This document shows positions 16,787-26,275 of a stretch of 64,000 nucleotides of DNA, piece by piece. Location: assembly GCF_014490665.1 (NCBI RefSeq), contig NZ_CP061038.1, forward strand, positions 3,720,001 to 3,784,000. Direction: 5' to 3'. The notes under the pieces are model-generated. The model searched no databases and was not told where the DNA came from. It saw nothing but the letters and a program-made list of their open reading frames with translations. The translations under genes and the position numbers were made by a program. Numbering within the stretch: the first letter of the stretch is position 1; the number at the start of each line of letters is the position of its first letter. This stretch comes from Sphingomonas alpina (GTDB lineage: Bacteria > Pseudomonadota > Alphaproteobacteria > Sphingomonadales > Sphingomonadaceae).

Positions 16787-18805
16787 ATGACCATGAAATC
16801 GCCCATCCCGGCCTGCGCACGGCTGCTCGGAGCCGCGCTGCTGCTCGGCGCCAGCCCGGCTCCTCCGACCCGCTATACCGTGGTGATGTCGGGCATCGCC
16901 AAAGGCAATCTCGACGTCACGCGCGAGGATGACGCGCGCCGCGTGCTGCTCTCCTTTCGCGATCGCGGGCGCGGGCCCGATCTCGTGACGGTCACTCGCT
17001 ACGATCCGAACGGCGTGCCGGTCGAGGTCGATGTCTCGGGCACCGACTACCGGCGCATCGCCATCGCCGAGCATTTCGCCAGCACCGCGGGCAAAGCGCA
17101 ATGGACCAGCGCCGTCGATACCGGGAGCGCCGCGGCGAAGGGCTTCTACGTCACCAACGAAGGCAATGACGAGCAGCTCGCCGCCCTCGCCCGGGCTTTG
17201 CTCAAGGCACCGGGTCATCGCCTGCCCCTGCTTCCCACCGGAACGGCGTCGATCCGCAGGATGGTCGACCATAAACTGGCCGGCAGCGCAGCCGAGACCC
17301 TCGCCACGCTCTATTTCATCGACGGGCTGGGCATGGAGCCGGCACCGATCTGGCTCGACCGCGATGGCGAGCTGTTTGCCGGAGGCGGCACATGGTTCGG
17401 CGTGATCCGCGCCGGATACGAGGCCGGCCAGCCCGCATTGCTCGCCGCGCAGACCCGCGCATCAGACGAAGCTGCACGCGCCGATGCTGCGCGCCTCGCG
17501 AAACGGCCAACGGGTCCGGTATTGATCCGCGGTGCAATGCTGTTCGATGCCGAGGCCCGCGCGATGCGGCCGGGGATGAGTGTGCTGGTGCGCGGCGACC
17601 GGATCGCTGCGGTCGGTCGCGATGGCAGCATCGCCGTGCCAAAGGGGGCGCAGGTGATCGATGCGCGTGGCCGATCGCTGCTGCCCGGACTGTGGGACAT
17701 GCACGTCCATCTGCTCGGTCAGCGTGACGGACTGATGGCGATGATGGCGGGCATCACCACCGTCCGCGACCTGGGCAATGACGTGCCCACGCTGAAGGCG
17801 CTCGCCGAGCAGTTCGACAGCGGCACGCTGATCGGCCCGCATGTCCTGAAGGCCGGGCTGATCGACGGGCGCGGCCCCTTCGCCGGGCCGACCAAGGCCC
17901 TGGTCTCGACCCCGGAAGAGACAAAAGCGGCGGTCGACCAGTTCGCATCGCTCGGTTATCCCATGATCAAGCTCTATAGCTCGCTCGATCCCGCTCTCGT
18001 GCCGGTCGCGGTGGCCGAGGCGCACGCCAGGGGCCTGCGCGTCGGCGGCCATGTACCCGCCGGCATGACCCTGACCGAGGCCGTCGATGCCGGTTATGAC
18101 GAGGTGCAGCACGCCAATTTCTGGCTGCTCCAGTTCCTCGGACCCGAGGTCGCCGCGCGGAGCAACACGCCTGCGCGGTTTACCGACGCCTACACGCGCG
18201 GCCATGAGATCGATCCGGCGGGCGAACCGGCACGCGCCTTTGTCGCGCACCTCAAGGCAAAGGGCACGGTGGTCGACCCGACCCTCGTTACTTTCGAGAA
18301 TATGTTCACCGGCTGGAAGGGAGAGATGTCCGGCTGGATCGCGCCTTGGGCGAGCCGCATGCCGGCAACCGCGCTGCGCGACAGCCGCGGCGGCGGACGG
18401 GCCACCACCGGTGCGCAACTGACAGACTATCGCGCCTCGTTCCTGCGCATGCAGCAATTGCTCAAGGCGATGCACGATGCCGGCGTGCCGGTGGTCAACG
18501 GCACCGACGGCAGCGCGATGCTCTACGCGCGCGAGCTCGAACTCCACGTCGCGGCGGGCATCCCAGCCGCCGATGTGCTCTATGACGCGACGCTCGGCGC
18601 GGCACGGGTGATGAAGCAGGACCGCGATAGCGGTTCGATCGCGGCCGGCAAGCGCGCCGACCTGATCCTGGTCGACGGCGACCCGACGGCGCGGATCGGC
18701 GCGGTGCGCTGCGCCTCGCTGGTAATGAAGGATGGCGTGCTGCACGACGGAAACGGCCTCGCTGTCGCCGCCGGACTGAAGCCGCGTAGCGGTGCCTGCC
18801 GATGA
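16787..18805 (+). CDS. Secreted amidohydrolase with N-terminal extra domain
   Basis: A 672-residue protein with a signal peptide (ARLLGAALLLGASPA). The first 240 residues form an extra beta-rich domain without a recognised family. The amidohydrolase barrel then begins with RGAMLFDAEARAM. Metal-site and active-site residues are visible: HVH in LWDMHVHLLG, Lys in MIKLYSS, His in VGGHVPAG and VQHANFW, and Asp in VNGTDGSA. These match imidazolonepropionase-like or prolidase-like amidohydrolases that cleave amide bonds. The gene ends in a 4-nt overlap with the M19 gene, so both probably act on one substrate in the periplasm. Confidence 0.85.
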   Translation: MTMKSPIPACARLLGAALLLGASPAPPTRYTVVMSGIAKGNLDVTREDDARRVLLSFRDRGRGPDLVTVTRYDPNGVPVEVDVSGTDYRRIAIAEHFASTAGKAQWTSAVDTGSAAAKGFYVTNEGNDEQLAALARALLKAPGHRLPLLPTGTASIRRMVDHKLAGSAAETLATLYFIDGLGMEPAPIWLDRDGELFAGGGTWFGVIRAGYEAGQPALLAAQTRASDEAARADAARLAKRPTGPVLIRGAMLFDAEARAMRPGMSVLVRGDRIAAVGRDGSIAVPKGAQVIDARGRSLLPGLWDMHVHLLGQRDGLMAMMAGITTVRDLGNDVPTLKALAEQFDSGTLIGPHVLKAGLIDGRGPFAGPTKALVSTPEETKAAVDQFASLGYPMIKLYSSLDPALVPVAVAEAHARGLRVGGHVPAGMTLTEAVDAGYDEVQHANFWLLQFLGPEVAARSNTPARFTDAYTRGHEIDPAGEPARAFVAHLKAKGTVVDPTLVTFENMFTGWKGEMSGWIAPWASRMPATALRDSRGGGRATTGAQLTDYRASFLRMQQLLKAMHDAGVPVVNGTDGSAMLYARELELHVAAGIPAADVLYDATLGAARVMKQDRDSGSIAAGKRADLILVDGDPTARIGAVRCASLVMKDGVLHDGNGLAVAAGLKPRSGACR

Positions 18806-19920
18806 CCACGCGGCGCGATATCCTGATCGGCGGCTCCGCACTGCTCGCGACCGGCCTGGTCGGCATGCCGGCCCGCGCGGCGCCGTCGCGTTGGGGCGAG
18901 AGCGACTATGCCAAGGCGATGGTGATCGACGCGCAGGGGTCGACCGGCGGTGGGCAGCGCATGACGCCCGAAGTGATCGCCGCGATCCGTGCTGCAGGCA
19001 TGACCGCGCTGAGCATGACCGTCGGCCGGACAGGCAGCGGCCCTGGCCAGTTCCACGATTCGGTCGCCGAGGTCGCCCGCGTCACGCAGATGTGCCTCGA
19101 CCATCCCGAGCTGCTGATCCTGGTCCGCACCGCCGCCGACCTCGCCACGGCAAAGCGCAGCGGGCGGCTGGGCATGATCTGCAACTTCCAGGATTCGAGT
19201 CCGCTCGAGGGCGATCTCGCCCATGTCGCCCTGTTCCGGGGGATGGGCGTGCGGATGATCCAGCTCACCTATAACAAGCGCAATCTGGCGGGTGACGGCG
19301 CGATCGAGGCGGCCAATGCCGGGCTGTCCGATTATGGCCGCCAGTTGATCGCCGAGATCGAGGCGCAGAAGCTGTTGCTCGACCTGAGCCATGGCGGCGC
19401 ACGCACCATCGCCGAAGGGGTTGCGGCCGCGACACGGCCGATGACGATCAGCCATAGCGGTTGTCGCGCACTGGCCGACCTGCCGCGCAACGTCGACGAC
19501 GCGACCCTGCGCGGGGTGGCGGCGAAGGGCGGCGTGATCGGGCTATATCTGATGCCGTTCCTGCGTGCGTCGGGCCAACCGCATGCCGAGGATCTATTGC
19601 GCCATATAGAGCATGCGATCCAAATCTGCGGCGAGGATCATGTCGGCATCGGTACCGATGGCAGCATCACCGCCACGCCCGTCAATGCCGCCGCCTATGA
19701 CGCGCAGCGCCAATTCTACGAGGGGCGCAAGGCGCGCGGCATCGCCGCGCCGGGCGAGGCGCCCGACGTGCTCAACATCGTGCCCGAATACAGCACGCCG
19801 CGACGCTTCTTCGATATTGGTCGCGACCTTGCCGCGCGCGGTCATCCGCCACGCCGGATCGACAAGATCCTTGGCGGCAATTTCGCGCGGCTTTTCGGCG
19901 AGACGTGGCCGGCGAACTAG
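18802..19920 (+). CDS. M19-family dipeptidase-like protein (Tat-exported)
   Basis: A 372-residue protein with a twin-arginine-like leader (TTRRDILIGGSALLATGLVGMPARA). The body follows the renal-dipeptidase (M19) fold: LGMICNFQDSSPLEGDL, VRMIQLTYN, LLLDLSHGG, TISHSGCRAL and VGIGTDGS. Two His of the zinc site (SHGG and SHSG) and the Asp of GTDGS are present. The N-terminal HxD metal motif reads DAQGS, and the bridging Glu position reads Gln in NFQDS. It belongs to a variant subgroup, and its activity may differ from classical dipeptidases. It is coupled to the amidohydrolase upstream by a 4-nt overlap. Confidence 0.85.
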   Translation: MTTRRDILIGGSALLATGLVGMPARAAPSRWGESDYAKAMVIDAQGSTGGGQRMTPEVIAAIRAAGMTALSMTVGRTGSGPGQFHDSVAEVARVTQMCLDHPELLILVRTAADLATAKRSGRLGMICNFQDSSPLEGDLAHVALFRGMGVRMIQLTYNKRNLAGDGAIEAANAGLSDYGRQLIAEIEAQKLLLDLSHGGARTIAEGVAAATRPMTISHSGCRALADLPRNVDDATLRGVAAKGGVIGLYLMPFLRASGQPHAEDLLRHIEHAIQICGEDHVGIGTDGSITATPVNAAAYDAQRQFYEGRKARGIAAPGEAPDVLNIVPEYSTPRRFFDIGRDLAARGHPPRRIDKILGGNFARLFGETWPAN

Positions 19921-19965
19921 CGGAAAATCCCCGGCAGTCGCTCTCACCCATCAAGGGGAGACCGA

Positions 19966-22770
19966 ATGATGAAGTCCTTTGCCGCCGTCACCATCGCTGC
20001 ATTGTGCGCATCCACCGCCGTGACCGCCACGCCGGCACCGCGCGCGCCGGTGGCTGCGGCGCCGATCGTCGTGCCGCCGCTGGTCTATACCAAGCGCATG
20101 CTGAAGAACGGCATGACGATCTATGCGATGCGCGATCCCAAGGCGGCGTCGGTCTCGCTCTACATGTGGTACAAGGTCGGTCAGCGCGACGACCCGAAGG
20201 AGCGGGCCGGCTTCGCGCATTTGTTCGAGCATCTGATGTTCAAGCCGACGCGCAACCTGCCGCAGGGCGCGTTCACGTACATGAGCACGATCGTCGAGAA
20301 CGCCAATGCGACGACCCTGTTCGACGACACGCTCTACACTACCACCGCGCCGGCCAACCGGCTCGAGACACTGTTGTGGCTCGAAGGCGAGCGACTGAAG
20401 AATCTGGTGGTCGACCAGGCCAATTTCGAATCCGAGCGCAACGTGGTGAAAGAGGAATTGCGCCAGCGTATCTTCGCGACACCCTATGGCCGGATCCTGT
20501 TCAAGCTGATCCCCGGCTTCGTCTTCAGCACGCATCCCTATGCCCGGCCGATCGGCGGCACGGCAGAGGATCTCGACAAGGCGACGCTTGCCGACGTCCG
20601 CGCATTCCATGAAGCCTTTTACCGTCCCGACAATGCGGTGATGGTCATTGCCGGCAATTTCGATCCGAAGCAGCTCGATGCCTGGGCCGACCGCTATATC
20701 GGCTCGATCCCCAAGCCGGCTGCGCCGCTGCTCCAGATTCCCGCGAGCAGGGAGCCCGAACGCACCAGTCCGCGCCTGGTCGATGCTTATGCGCCCAATG
20801 TGCCGCTGCCGGCGCTGGTGGCGGCTTGGATCGCTCCACCCGAGGCGAATCTGGATTCGGCCGGCATCGACGTGATCGAGGCATTGCTGACGCGCGGCGC
20901 GGCGTCGCGGCTCAACCGGAGCCTGGTCGCCGACAAGCAACTGGCGTCGTCGATCGCGACCTATAATTTCGACACCCGCGACGGCCATGCCTTCGCGATC
21001 GTCGCGACATTGGCCAAAGGTGCCGACATGGCGACGACCCGCACCGCGCTCGATGCCGAGATCGCACGGTTGCGCGACACGCCGGTCGACCCCGCCGAGC
21101 TCGCCTCGATCAAGAACGCCCTGCTTGGTGCCGCGCTCAGCGACCGCGAGACCATGGCCGGACGCGTCGGCCTGATCGGCGATGGCGATGTGCTGGCCGG
21201 CGATCCGGGGCATGACGACAAAAGGCTGGCTGCGATCAGCGCGATGACCCCGGCCGATGTCCAACGCATCGCGGCGCGCTGGCTTGGGGCGCAACGCCAG
21301 GTGACGATCCGCTATCAGGACGAAAGCCGGCGCCCGGCCGGTTATACCGGCGATGTCTCGACCAATGATGTCGCATCGATGGGGCCGATCGTCCCACCGG
21401 CGACGCGGCCGCCGGTCACGATCGCCGCAGCCAGCGAGCGCGAGCAGCCGCCTGCTCCGGGGCCGCAGCGGCGCATCGTACCGCCAATCGTCGAGGCGAA
21501 GCTGGCCAATGGCCTGACCATCGTCAGCGCGCAGTCGACCGAGTTGCCGCTGGTCACGCTCGAACTGGTCATCGCCGGTGGTGACGCAGCCGATCCGGCG
21601 GGTCATGCCGGGCTGGCCGACCTGACCGCAGCACTTGCCCTGCGCGGCGCCGCATCGCGTGACGCAGTCGCACTCGCTGCGGCGGTCGATACTCTGGGCG
21701 GGCGGATCAGCGCTGCCGCACAGGCCGATGCGACGATCGTCAAGATCACCGTACCCGCCGCCAATGTCGATGCGGCGGCCGCCTTGCTCGGCGATGTTGC
21801 GCTACGCCCGAGCGCGGCAGAGGACGAACTCGACCGCGAGCGGCGCAAGCTCGCCGACGCGCTGGCGGTCAGCGAGAAACAGCCGGTCCAGCTTGCGCTG
21901 CGCGCCCTGCCGGCAGCCCTGTTTGCCGGAACTCCCTATGGTGCGGTCGCGACACCGGGGTCACTCGCCGCGATCGACGCCGGGGATGTTGCCGCAGCCC
22001 GCGCCAAATGGGGGCCGCGCGGCGCGACCCTGGTGGTTACCGGCTCGCTCGACGCGAAGCAGGTGGCCACACTCGCCGAGCGGACCTTCGGCTCATGGCG
22101 CGGCGGAGCGCCTGCCCCGGCCTTTATCGCCACTGCCAAGCCGCACCGGATCATCGCCATCGACTTGCCGGGAGCACCGCAAACTGCCGTCATCGCCGCC
22201 GTGCCGACGGGTGCCCGCAGTGCGGGCGACCAGCGTGCGCTGCAGGTGGCGAACGCGATCGTCGGGGGCGGCGCGATCGGCTGGTTGTCGAAGGAAATCC
22301 GCGAAAAACGCGGCCTGAGCTATGGCGCGGGCAGCCAGATCGACATGCGCCGCGGTGCCGGTTTCGTGATGGCTGCATCGCAAACCAAGACCGCGTCGGC
22401 ACCCGAGGTGGTCGATCTGATGCTCGCGCAGTTCGCCCGGCTACCGATCAATCCGCCCAGCGCGGCAGAGGATGCGGAGCGCAGCGAGTTCGTGTCGCGC
22501 ATCCTCGCCTCGCAGACCGACCGGACCATCGGACTCGGCGACTATCTCGCCGGACTGGTCGCGACCGGCACGCCCTTGTCGGTCGCGCGCACCGAACTCA
22601 GCCCCGGCACCGCTGTAACCCCCGCCGAGGTGGCCGCCGCGGCAAAGCGGATCGACCCCAAGACCGCGACGGTGCTGGTCGTCGGCGACAGCAAGGCCTG
22701 GCTACCGGCGCTGCGCGCGGCGCATCCCAATGTCGAGTTGGTCGATGCGGCGGCGCTGATCGGGAAATGA
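19966..22770 (+). CDS. M16 zinc protease (pitrilysin family), two-domain
   Basis: A 934-residue secreted protein with signal peptide (MMKSFAAVTIAALCASTAVTA). The inverted zinc motif HLFEH (85-89) lies in AGFAHLFEHLMF, and the third ligand Glu is in SERNVVKEE about 75 residues later. This marks an active N-terminal M16 half. The second half (from about 500) repeats the fold without the zinc motif, as usual in this family. Such proteins degrade short peptides in the periplasm. It follows the M19 gene after 45 nt on the same strand and probably belongs to the same operon. Confidence 0.88.
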   Translation: MMKSFAAVTIAALCASTAVTATPAPRAPVAAAPIVVPPLVYTKRMLKNGMTIYAMRDPKAASVSLYMWYKVGQRDDPKERAGFAHLFEHLMFKPTRNLPQGAFTYMSTIVENANATTLFDDTLYTTTAPANRLETLLWLEGERLKNLVVDQANFESERNVVKEELRQRIFATPYGRILFKLIPGFVFSTHPYARPIGGTAEDLDKATLADVRAFHEAFYRPDNAVMVIAGNFDPKQLDAWADRYIGSIPKPAAPLLQIPASREPERTSPRLVDAYAPNVPLPALVAAWIAPPEANLDSAGIDVIEALLTRGAASRLNRSLVADKQLASSIATYNFDTRDGHAFAIVATLAKGADMATTRTALDAEIARLRDTPVDPAELASIKNALLGAALSDRETMAGRVGLIGDGDVLAGDPGHDDKRLAAISAMTPADVQRIAARWLGAQRQVTIRYQDESRRPAGYTGDVSTNDVASMGPIVPPATRPPVTIAAASEREQPPAPGPQRRIVPPIVEAKLANGLTIVSAQSTELPLVTLELVIAGGDAADPAGHAGLADLTAALALRGAASRDAVALAAAVDTLGGRISAAAQADATIVKITVPAANVDAAAALLGDVALRPSAAEDELDRERRKLADALAVSEKQPVQLALRALPAALFAGTPYGAVATPGSLAAIDAGDVAAARAKWGPRGATLVVTGSLDAKQVATLAERTFGSWRGGAPAPAFIATAKPHRIIAIDLPGAPQTAVIAAVPTGARSAGDQRALQVANAIVGGGAIGWLSKEIREKRGLSYGAGSQIDMRRGAGFVMAASQTKTASAPEVVDLMLAQFARLPINPPSAAEDAERSEFVSRILASQTDRTIGLGDYLAGLVATGTPLSVARTELSPGTAVTPAEVAAAAKRIDPKTATVLVVGDSKAWLPALRAAHPNVELVDAAALIGK

Positions 22771-22825
22771 GGCTCGCGCTATGACGCGAGTGGACCCTTC
22801 CACATCAGCAATCCATCCTACATCC

Positions 22826-22840
22826 CCGGAACAAGTCCGG
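22826..22840. other. Small hairpin between convergent operons
   Basis: CCGGA and TCCGG enclose ACAAG, the sphingomonad-type GGACTTGTTCCGG intergenic motif. A second small stem (CTCGCG / CGCGAG) lies at 22773-22790. Both stand between the convergent M16 gene and amidohydrolase operon and may help end transcription. Neither has a U tract. Confidence 0.35.
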
Positions 22841-22851
22841 CGTGACATGGA

Positions 22852-24144
22852 TCAGGGCGCGCCCGTGCCTCCCCAGGGCTGCTTTGCCAGATAGCGGTCG
22901 CGCAATTCGGTCTGACGCGTGGTGAGCGGCTGCTCGATCCCCTTCACAAACACTGCGCCGGGTTGCGACAAGGGTTCGAGCGGGTCGCCGCTCCACAGCA
23001 CGACATCGGCGTCCTTGCCGATATCGAGTGACCCGATGCGGTCATCGATGCCGAACATCCGTGCCGGGTTGATCGTGATCGCGGCGAGCGCCGCTGCATA
23101 GGGCAGGCCGTGCGCCACCGCATGGCCGGTGTCGTAGCGCAACTCGCGCGCGCGATAGCTTCCGCCCTCGCCATCCTTGATCGCGATCGTCACGCCCGCC
23201 GCGAACAGCCGCGCGGCATTGTCGTTGCGCGCGCCGAGCTGTTCGAAGCTCCCCGGCAGGTCGAGCCGGGCATCGAGGATCACCGGCACCCCGGCCTGGG
23301 CGATCCGGTCGGCCACGCGCCAGCCCTCCGCCGCGCCGTCGAGAATGATCTTCACTTTCTCCTCACGCGCCAGCGCCAGTATCTCGACGATATCCGAAGC
23401 GCGGTCGACCGAGACGATGACCGGCATCCGCCCCTCGACCACTGGCACCAGCGCCTCCAGATCGGCGCGCGACAGGCGATAGTCGCGGGTCTGGCCGCGT
23501 TCATAGGCGGCGCGTCGGCGGGCATAGTCGCGCACATCGGCGAGCGTCGCGCGCAATTCGACCAGCGCCGCACCCCGCGCGCCGCCGGCACGCTCGGCTC
23601 CATTCTCGCCCAATTCGAGGATCATCGCGACGCGTGGGCGCATCACCATATCGGCGCGCTGGCCGAGATCGACTGCCGCCGCCTGGCCAGCGAATTGCAG
23701 AGTGCGGCCGCCCTGATCGTCATATTCAGGCGCGAGAATCGCCCTTGTGATCCCTCCGAGCCGCGCGACCGGAATGACGGCGCTGTCGGGATTGAGGCCC
23801 TGGCTGACGTCGAACGCCGCGCTGAGCGACGGGTTGTGCTGTGCACGGTCGACGCTCAGCGGCACCTGGCTGACATCCATCAGCCCCATCCGGCCATCGG
23901 CGAGCACAAAGCCGGGTGTCACCACCCCGCCCTTGCCGTCGATCACCCGCGCGTTTGCCGGGGTAGCGACACCGGCGCCGAGCGCCGCGATGCGGCCGTC
24001 GCGGATCACCAATGTGCCGCGTTCCACCTCACCCGCCCGGCCCATCGAAAGGATACGGACATTGGTGATGGCGATGGTCTGCGCTGCAACCGGCGCGCTC
24101 GCCAGCAGCGCCGCGAGAAGCGCTGCGATCCGCTGCGCATTCAT
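22852..24144 (-). CDS. Amidohydrolase-fold protein without metal ligands (B-type, copy 1)
   Basis: A 430-residue protein with signal peptide (LLAALLASAPVAAQT). N- and C-terminal parts are clearly amidohydrolase (RILSMGRAGEVERGTLVIRDGRIAALGAG; ITINPARMFGIDDRIGSLDIGKDADVVLWSGDPLE). The HxH motif after VVTPG is replaced by VLADGRMG, and the later His and Asp ligands of the neighbouring A-type protein are also replaced (for example VDRASD for the NHCYR region). It is probably a non-catalytic partner of the A-type protein it overlaps by 4 nt. It is closely related to the protein at 26272-27540. Confidence 0.85.
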   Translation of the reverse strand: MNAQRIAALLAALLASAPVAAQTIAITNVRILSMGRAGEVERGTLVIRDGRIAALGAGVATPANARVIDGKGGVVTPGFVLADGRMGLMDVSQVPLSVDRAQHNPSLSAAFDVSQGLNPDSAVIPVARLGGITRAILAPEYDDQGGRTLQFAGQAAAVDLGQRADMVMRPRVAMILELGENGAERAGGARGAALVELRATLADVRDYARRRAAYERGQTRDYRLSRADLEALVPVVEGRMPVIVSVDRASDIVEILALAREEKVKIILDGAAEGWRVADRIAQAGVPVILDARLDLPGSFEQLGARNDNAARLFAAGVTIAIKDGEGGSYRARELRYDTGHAVAHGLPYAAALAAITINPARMFGIDDRIGSLDIGKDADVVLWSGDPLEPLSQPGAVFVKGIEQPLTTRQTELRDRYLAKQPWGGTGAP

Positions 24145-25547
24145 CGCGGCAGTTCCTGTCCGGGTTGACCGAGCAAGAAATCGGAATGCCGGCGATAGGT
24201 CGGGTCCTTACGGTCATAGACGGTCGCGCCGTCGATCCACACTCGATCGGCCAGTGCATAGATGCTGAACGGGTTCGCGCTCCACAGTACGAGATCGGCC
24301 GCCTTGCCGGGTTCGATCGAACCGGTCCTGTCGGCGATGCCCAGCATCTTCGCCGGGTTTGCGGTGAACCACTTCACCGCCTCCGCCTCGCTGATACGGA
24401 TACCGGCACGGCGTCCGGCAGACAGCGCGACCGCCGCCTCCTGATTGAGATGCTGGATCAGTGTGCCGTCATCGGAATGGATCACCGCGCAGCCGCCGGC
24501 GCGCTCGATCATTGCCGCATTCTCCTCGATCGCGTCATAGACTTCCATCTTGTACCCCCACCAGTTCGCCCAGGTGGCGACGCAGATCCCCTCGCGCGCA
24601 AGCAATGGCGCGATCTTGTAGGCCTCGGTCGCGTGGTGGAAGGCGGTGATCTTGTAGCCGAACTCCCGCGCGATATCGATCATGATCGCCATCTCGTCGG
24701 CGCGGTAGCAATGGTTTTGGACCAGGATCTCGCCCTTGAGCACGCCAGCCAGCGTATCGAGTTGCAGGTCGCGCTTGGGCGGGTCTCCCTTCCCCTCGGC
24801 GCGCCATTTGTCCCATTTGCGGGCATAGTCGGCGGCGTTGATCCACGCCGCTCGATAGCCCGCGACATTGCCCATCCGGGTCGATGGCGCGCGTCCCTTG
24901 GCGCCATAGACACGCTTCGGGTTCTCGCCGCAGGCCATTTTAAGGCCGTATGGCGCCCCGGGAAATTTCATGCCCTGCACCGTATCGGCGGGCACATTCT
25001 TCAACGTCACCGATCGGCCGCCGAACAGATTGCCGGACCCGGGCAGGATCTGCATCGCGGTCACCCCGGCCTCGCGCGCGGTGTCGAAGCCCGGATCCTG
25101 CGGCCAGACCGAATGCTCGGCCCAGACCTGCGCGGTGTTCGGGTCGGTCAGTTCATTGCCGTCGTCATTCGCCGGCACGCCGGGATGAGCATAGACGCCG
25201 AGATGCGAATGCGCATCGATCACCCCCGGCGTCACCCAGCGGCCGCGCGCATCGACTTTGGTATAGCCGGCCGGCACCAGCAGTCCGGCGCCGACCGCTT
25301 CGATCCGGCCTTCGCGTACCAGCACCGTACCCGCGGTGATCTCCACCCCGGTGCCGGTCAGCACCGTCGCCCCGACCAGCGCCACCGGTGTTTGCGGCCG
25401 GGCGACATAGCGGCTCGGAAAGCCCGGGTCGCGCGACGGGTCGAGACCCGCCGGCAACGGCTTGGAGGAGGCGGTGACGGGCCCCGGTGCGGGCTTTGCC
25501 GCGCAGCCGGCCAGTGCCAATGCGGCCAGGATCGTGGCGTGCCTCAC
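24141..25547 (-). CDS. Amidohydrolase lipoprotein (A-type, copy 1)
   Basis: A 468-residue protein beginning at GTG 25547 with a lipoprotein leader (RHATILAALALAGC). The active-site residues look complete: HSH in VIDAHSHLG, His in VQNHCYRADE, His-His in ITAFHHATE, and Asp in VIHSDDG. It is an imidazolonepropionase-like amidohydrolase anchored to a membrane. Its start overlaps the preceding gene by GTGA, and its end overlaps the B-type partner by 4 nt. It is strongly similar to the protein at 27537-28931, including the long segment SVTLKNVPADTVQGMKFPG. Confidence 0.88.
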   Translation of the reverse strand: MRHATILAALALAGCAAKPAPGPVTASSKPLPAGLDPSRDPGFPSRYVARPQTPVALVGATVLTGTGVEITAGTVLVREGRIEAVGAGLLVPAGYTKVDARGRWVTPGVIDAHSHLGVYAHPGVPANDDGNELTDPNTAQVWAEHSVWPQDPGFDTAREAGVTAMQILPGSGNLFGGRSVTLKNVPADTVQGMKFPGAPYGLKMACGENPKRVYGAKGRAPSTRMGNVAGYRAAWINAADYARKWDKWRAEGKGDPPKRDLQLDTLAGVLKGEILVQNHCYRADEMAIMIDIAREFGYKITAFHHATEAYKIAPLLAREGICVATWANWWGYKMEVYDAIEENAAMIERAGGCAVIHSDDGTLIQHLNQEAAVALSAGRRAGIRISEAEAVKWFTANPAKMLGIADRTGSIEPGKAADLVLWSANPFSIYALADRVWIDGATVYDRKDPTYRRHSDFLLGQPGQELPR

Positions 25548-26275
25548 TGTTTGTCGGTCGCCGCGAGCGAGCGTTGCACCTTGCCATTCTCGTCGAGGAA
25601 GTCGATCGAGGCAGCGCCGTCGTTGGTGACCTTCAACATCATGCGCGGACGGCCCAGCGCGTCGCTCAGCATCACCGCCGAATCCCGGTTGCGAGTCTTG
25701 CCGACAAAGAGGCGCTGACGCCCGCCGACGCCATCGGCCTCGAGCTTCTTGAGGAACGCGTCGCGTTCGGCGCCCGCCGGCATCTTGCCGAGTTTTTCCG
25801 CCAGATCGAAATCGAGCGGCGTTTCGGGCCGGTCGTTGACGATCATCGCCGCCCAACGTCGGCCGTCATATTCGCTCTGCGTCAGCTGGATCACCTGGTC
25901 CTGCTGATACTGGTCGAAGCTCAGATGCCCGCTGCCCGAGACCTTGCCATCCTTGCCGGTCTCGCCGCCAAAGGTCAGACCACCATTCTCGGTGCCTTCG
26001 CTATTGTAGAAGATGATCCCGGCGCCGCGATTGCCGCTGGGGTGCGGGCGTTCCTTGCCGTGATAGATGATGCCGGGCGACCGGCTGGTGTTCGACACGA
26101 TCATGCGCAGCGTGCCGTCATCCTCGCGGACATTGATCCGCTTCACGTCGATCGTGTCGAAGCTGGTCTTGGCCCCCGACTGGGCGACCGCTCCGCCGCC
26201 ACCGAGCGACACGGCAAATGCGGTGGTCAGCACGGCCGAATAGATCATCAGCAATTTGGTCGAATCGAGTTTCAT
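25544..26275 (-). CDS. Secreted/anchored protein of unknown family, paralogue 1
   Basis: A 243-residue protein with an N-terminal hydrophobic segment (LLMIYSAVLTTAFAVSLGGGGAVA) that is a signal peptide or anchor. The rest has short beta-strand motifs: FDTIDVKRINVREDDGTLRMIVSNTSRSPGI, GIIFYNSEGTENGGLTFGG and SFDQYQQDQV. The same motifs in the same order occur in the protein at 50394-51119, so these two form a family. I do not know its function. It is embedded by 4-nt overlaps between two amidohydrolase pairs, so it probably serves the same periplasmic process. Confidence 0.78.
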   Translation of the reverse strand: MKLDSTKLLMIYSAVLTTAFAVSLGGGGAVAQSGAKTSFDTIDVKRINVREDDGTLRMIVSNTSRSPGIIYHGKERPHPSGNRGAGIIFYNSEGTENGGLTFGGETGKDGKVSGSGHLSFDQYQQDQVIQLTQSEYDGRRWAAMIVNDRPETPLDFDLAEKLGKMPAGAERDAFLKKLEADGVGGRQRLFVGKTRNRDSAVMLSDALGRPRMMLKVTNDGAASIDFLDENGKVQRSLAATDKQ

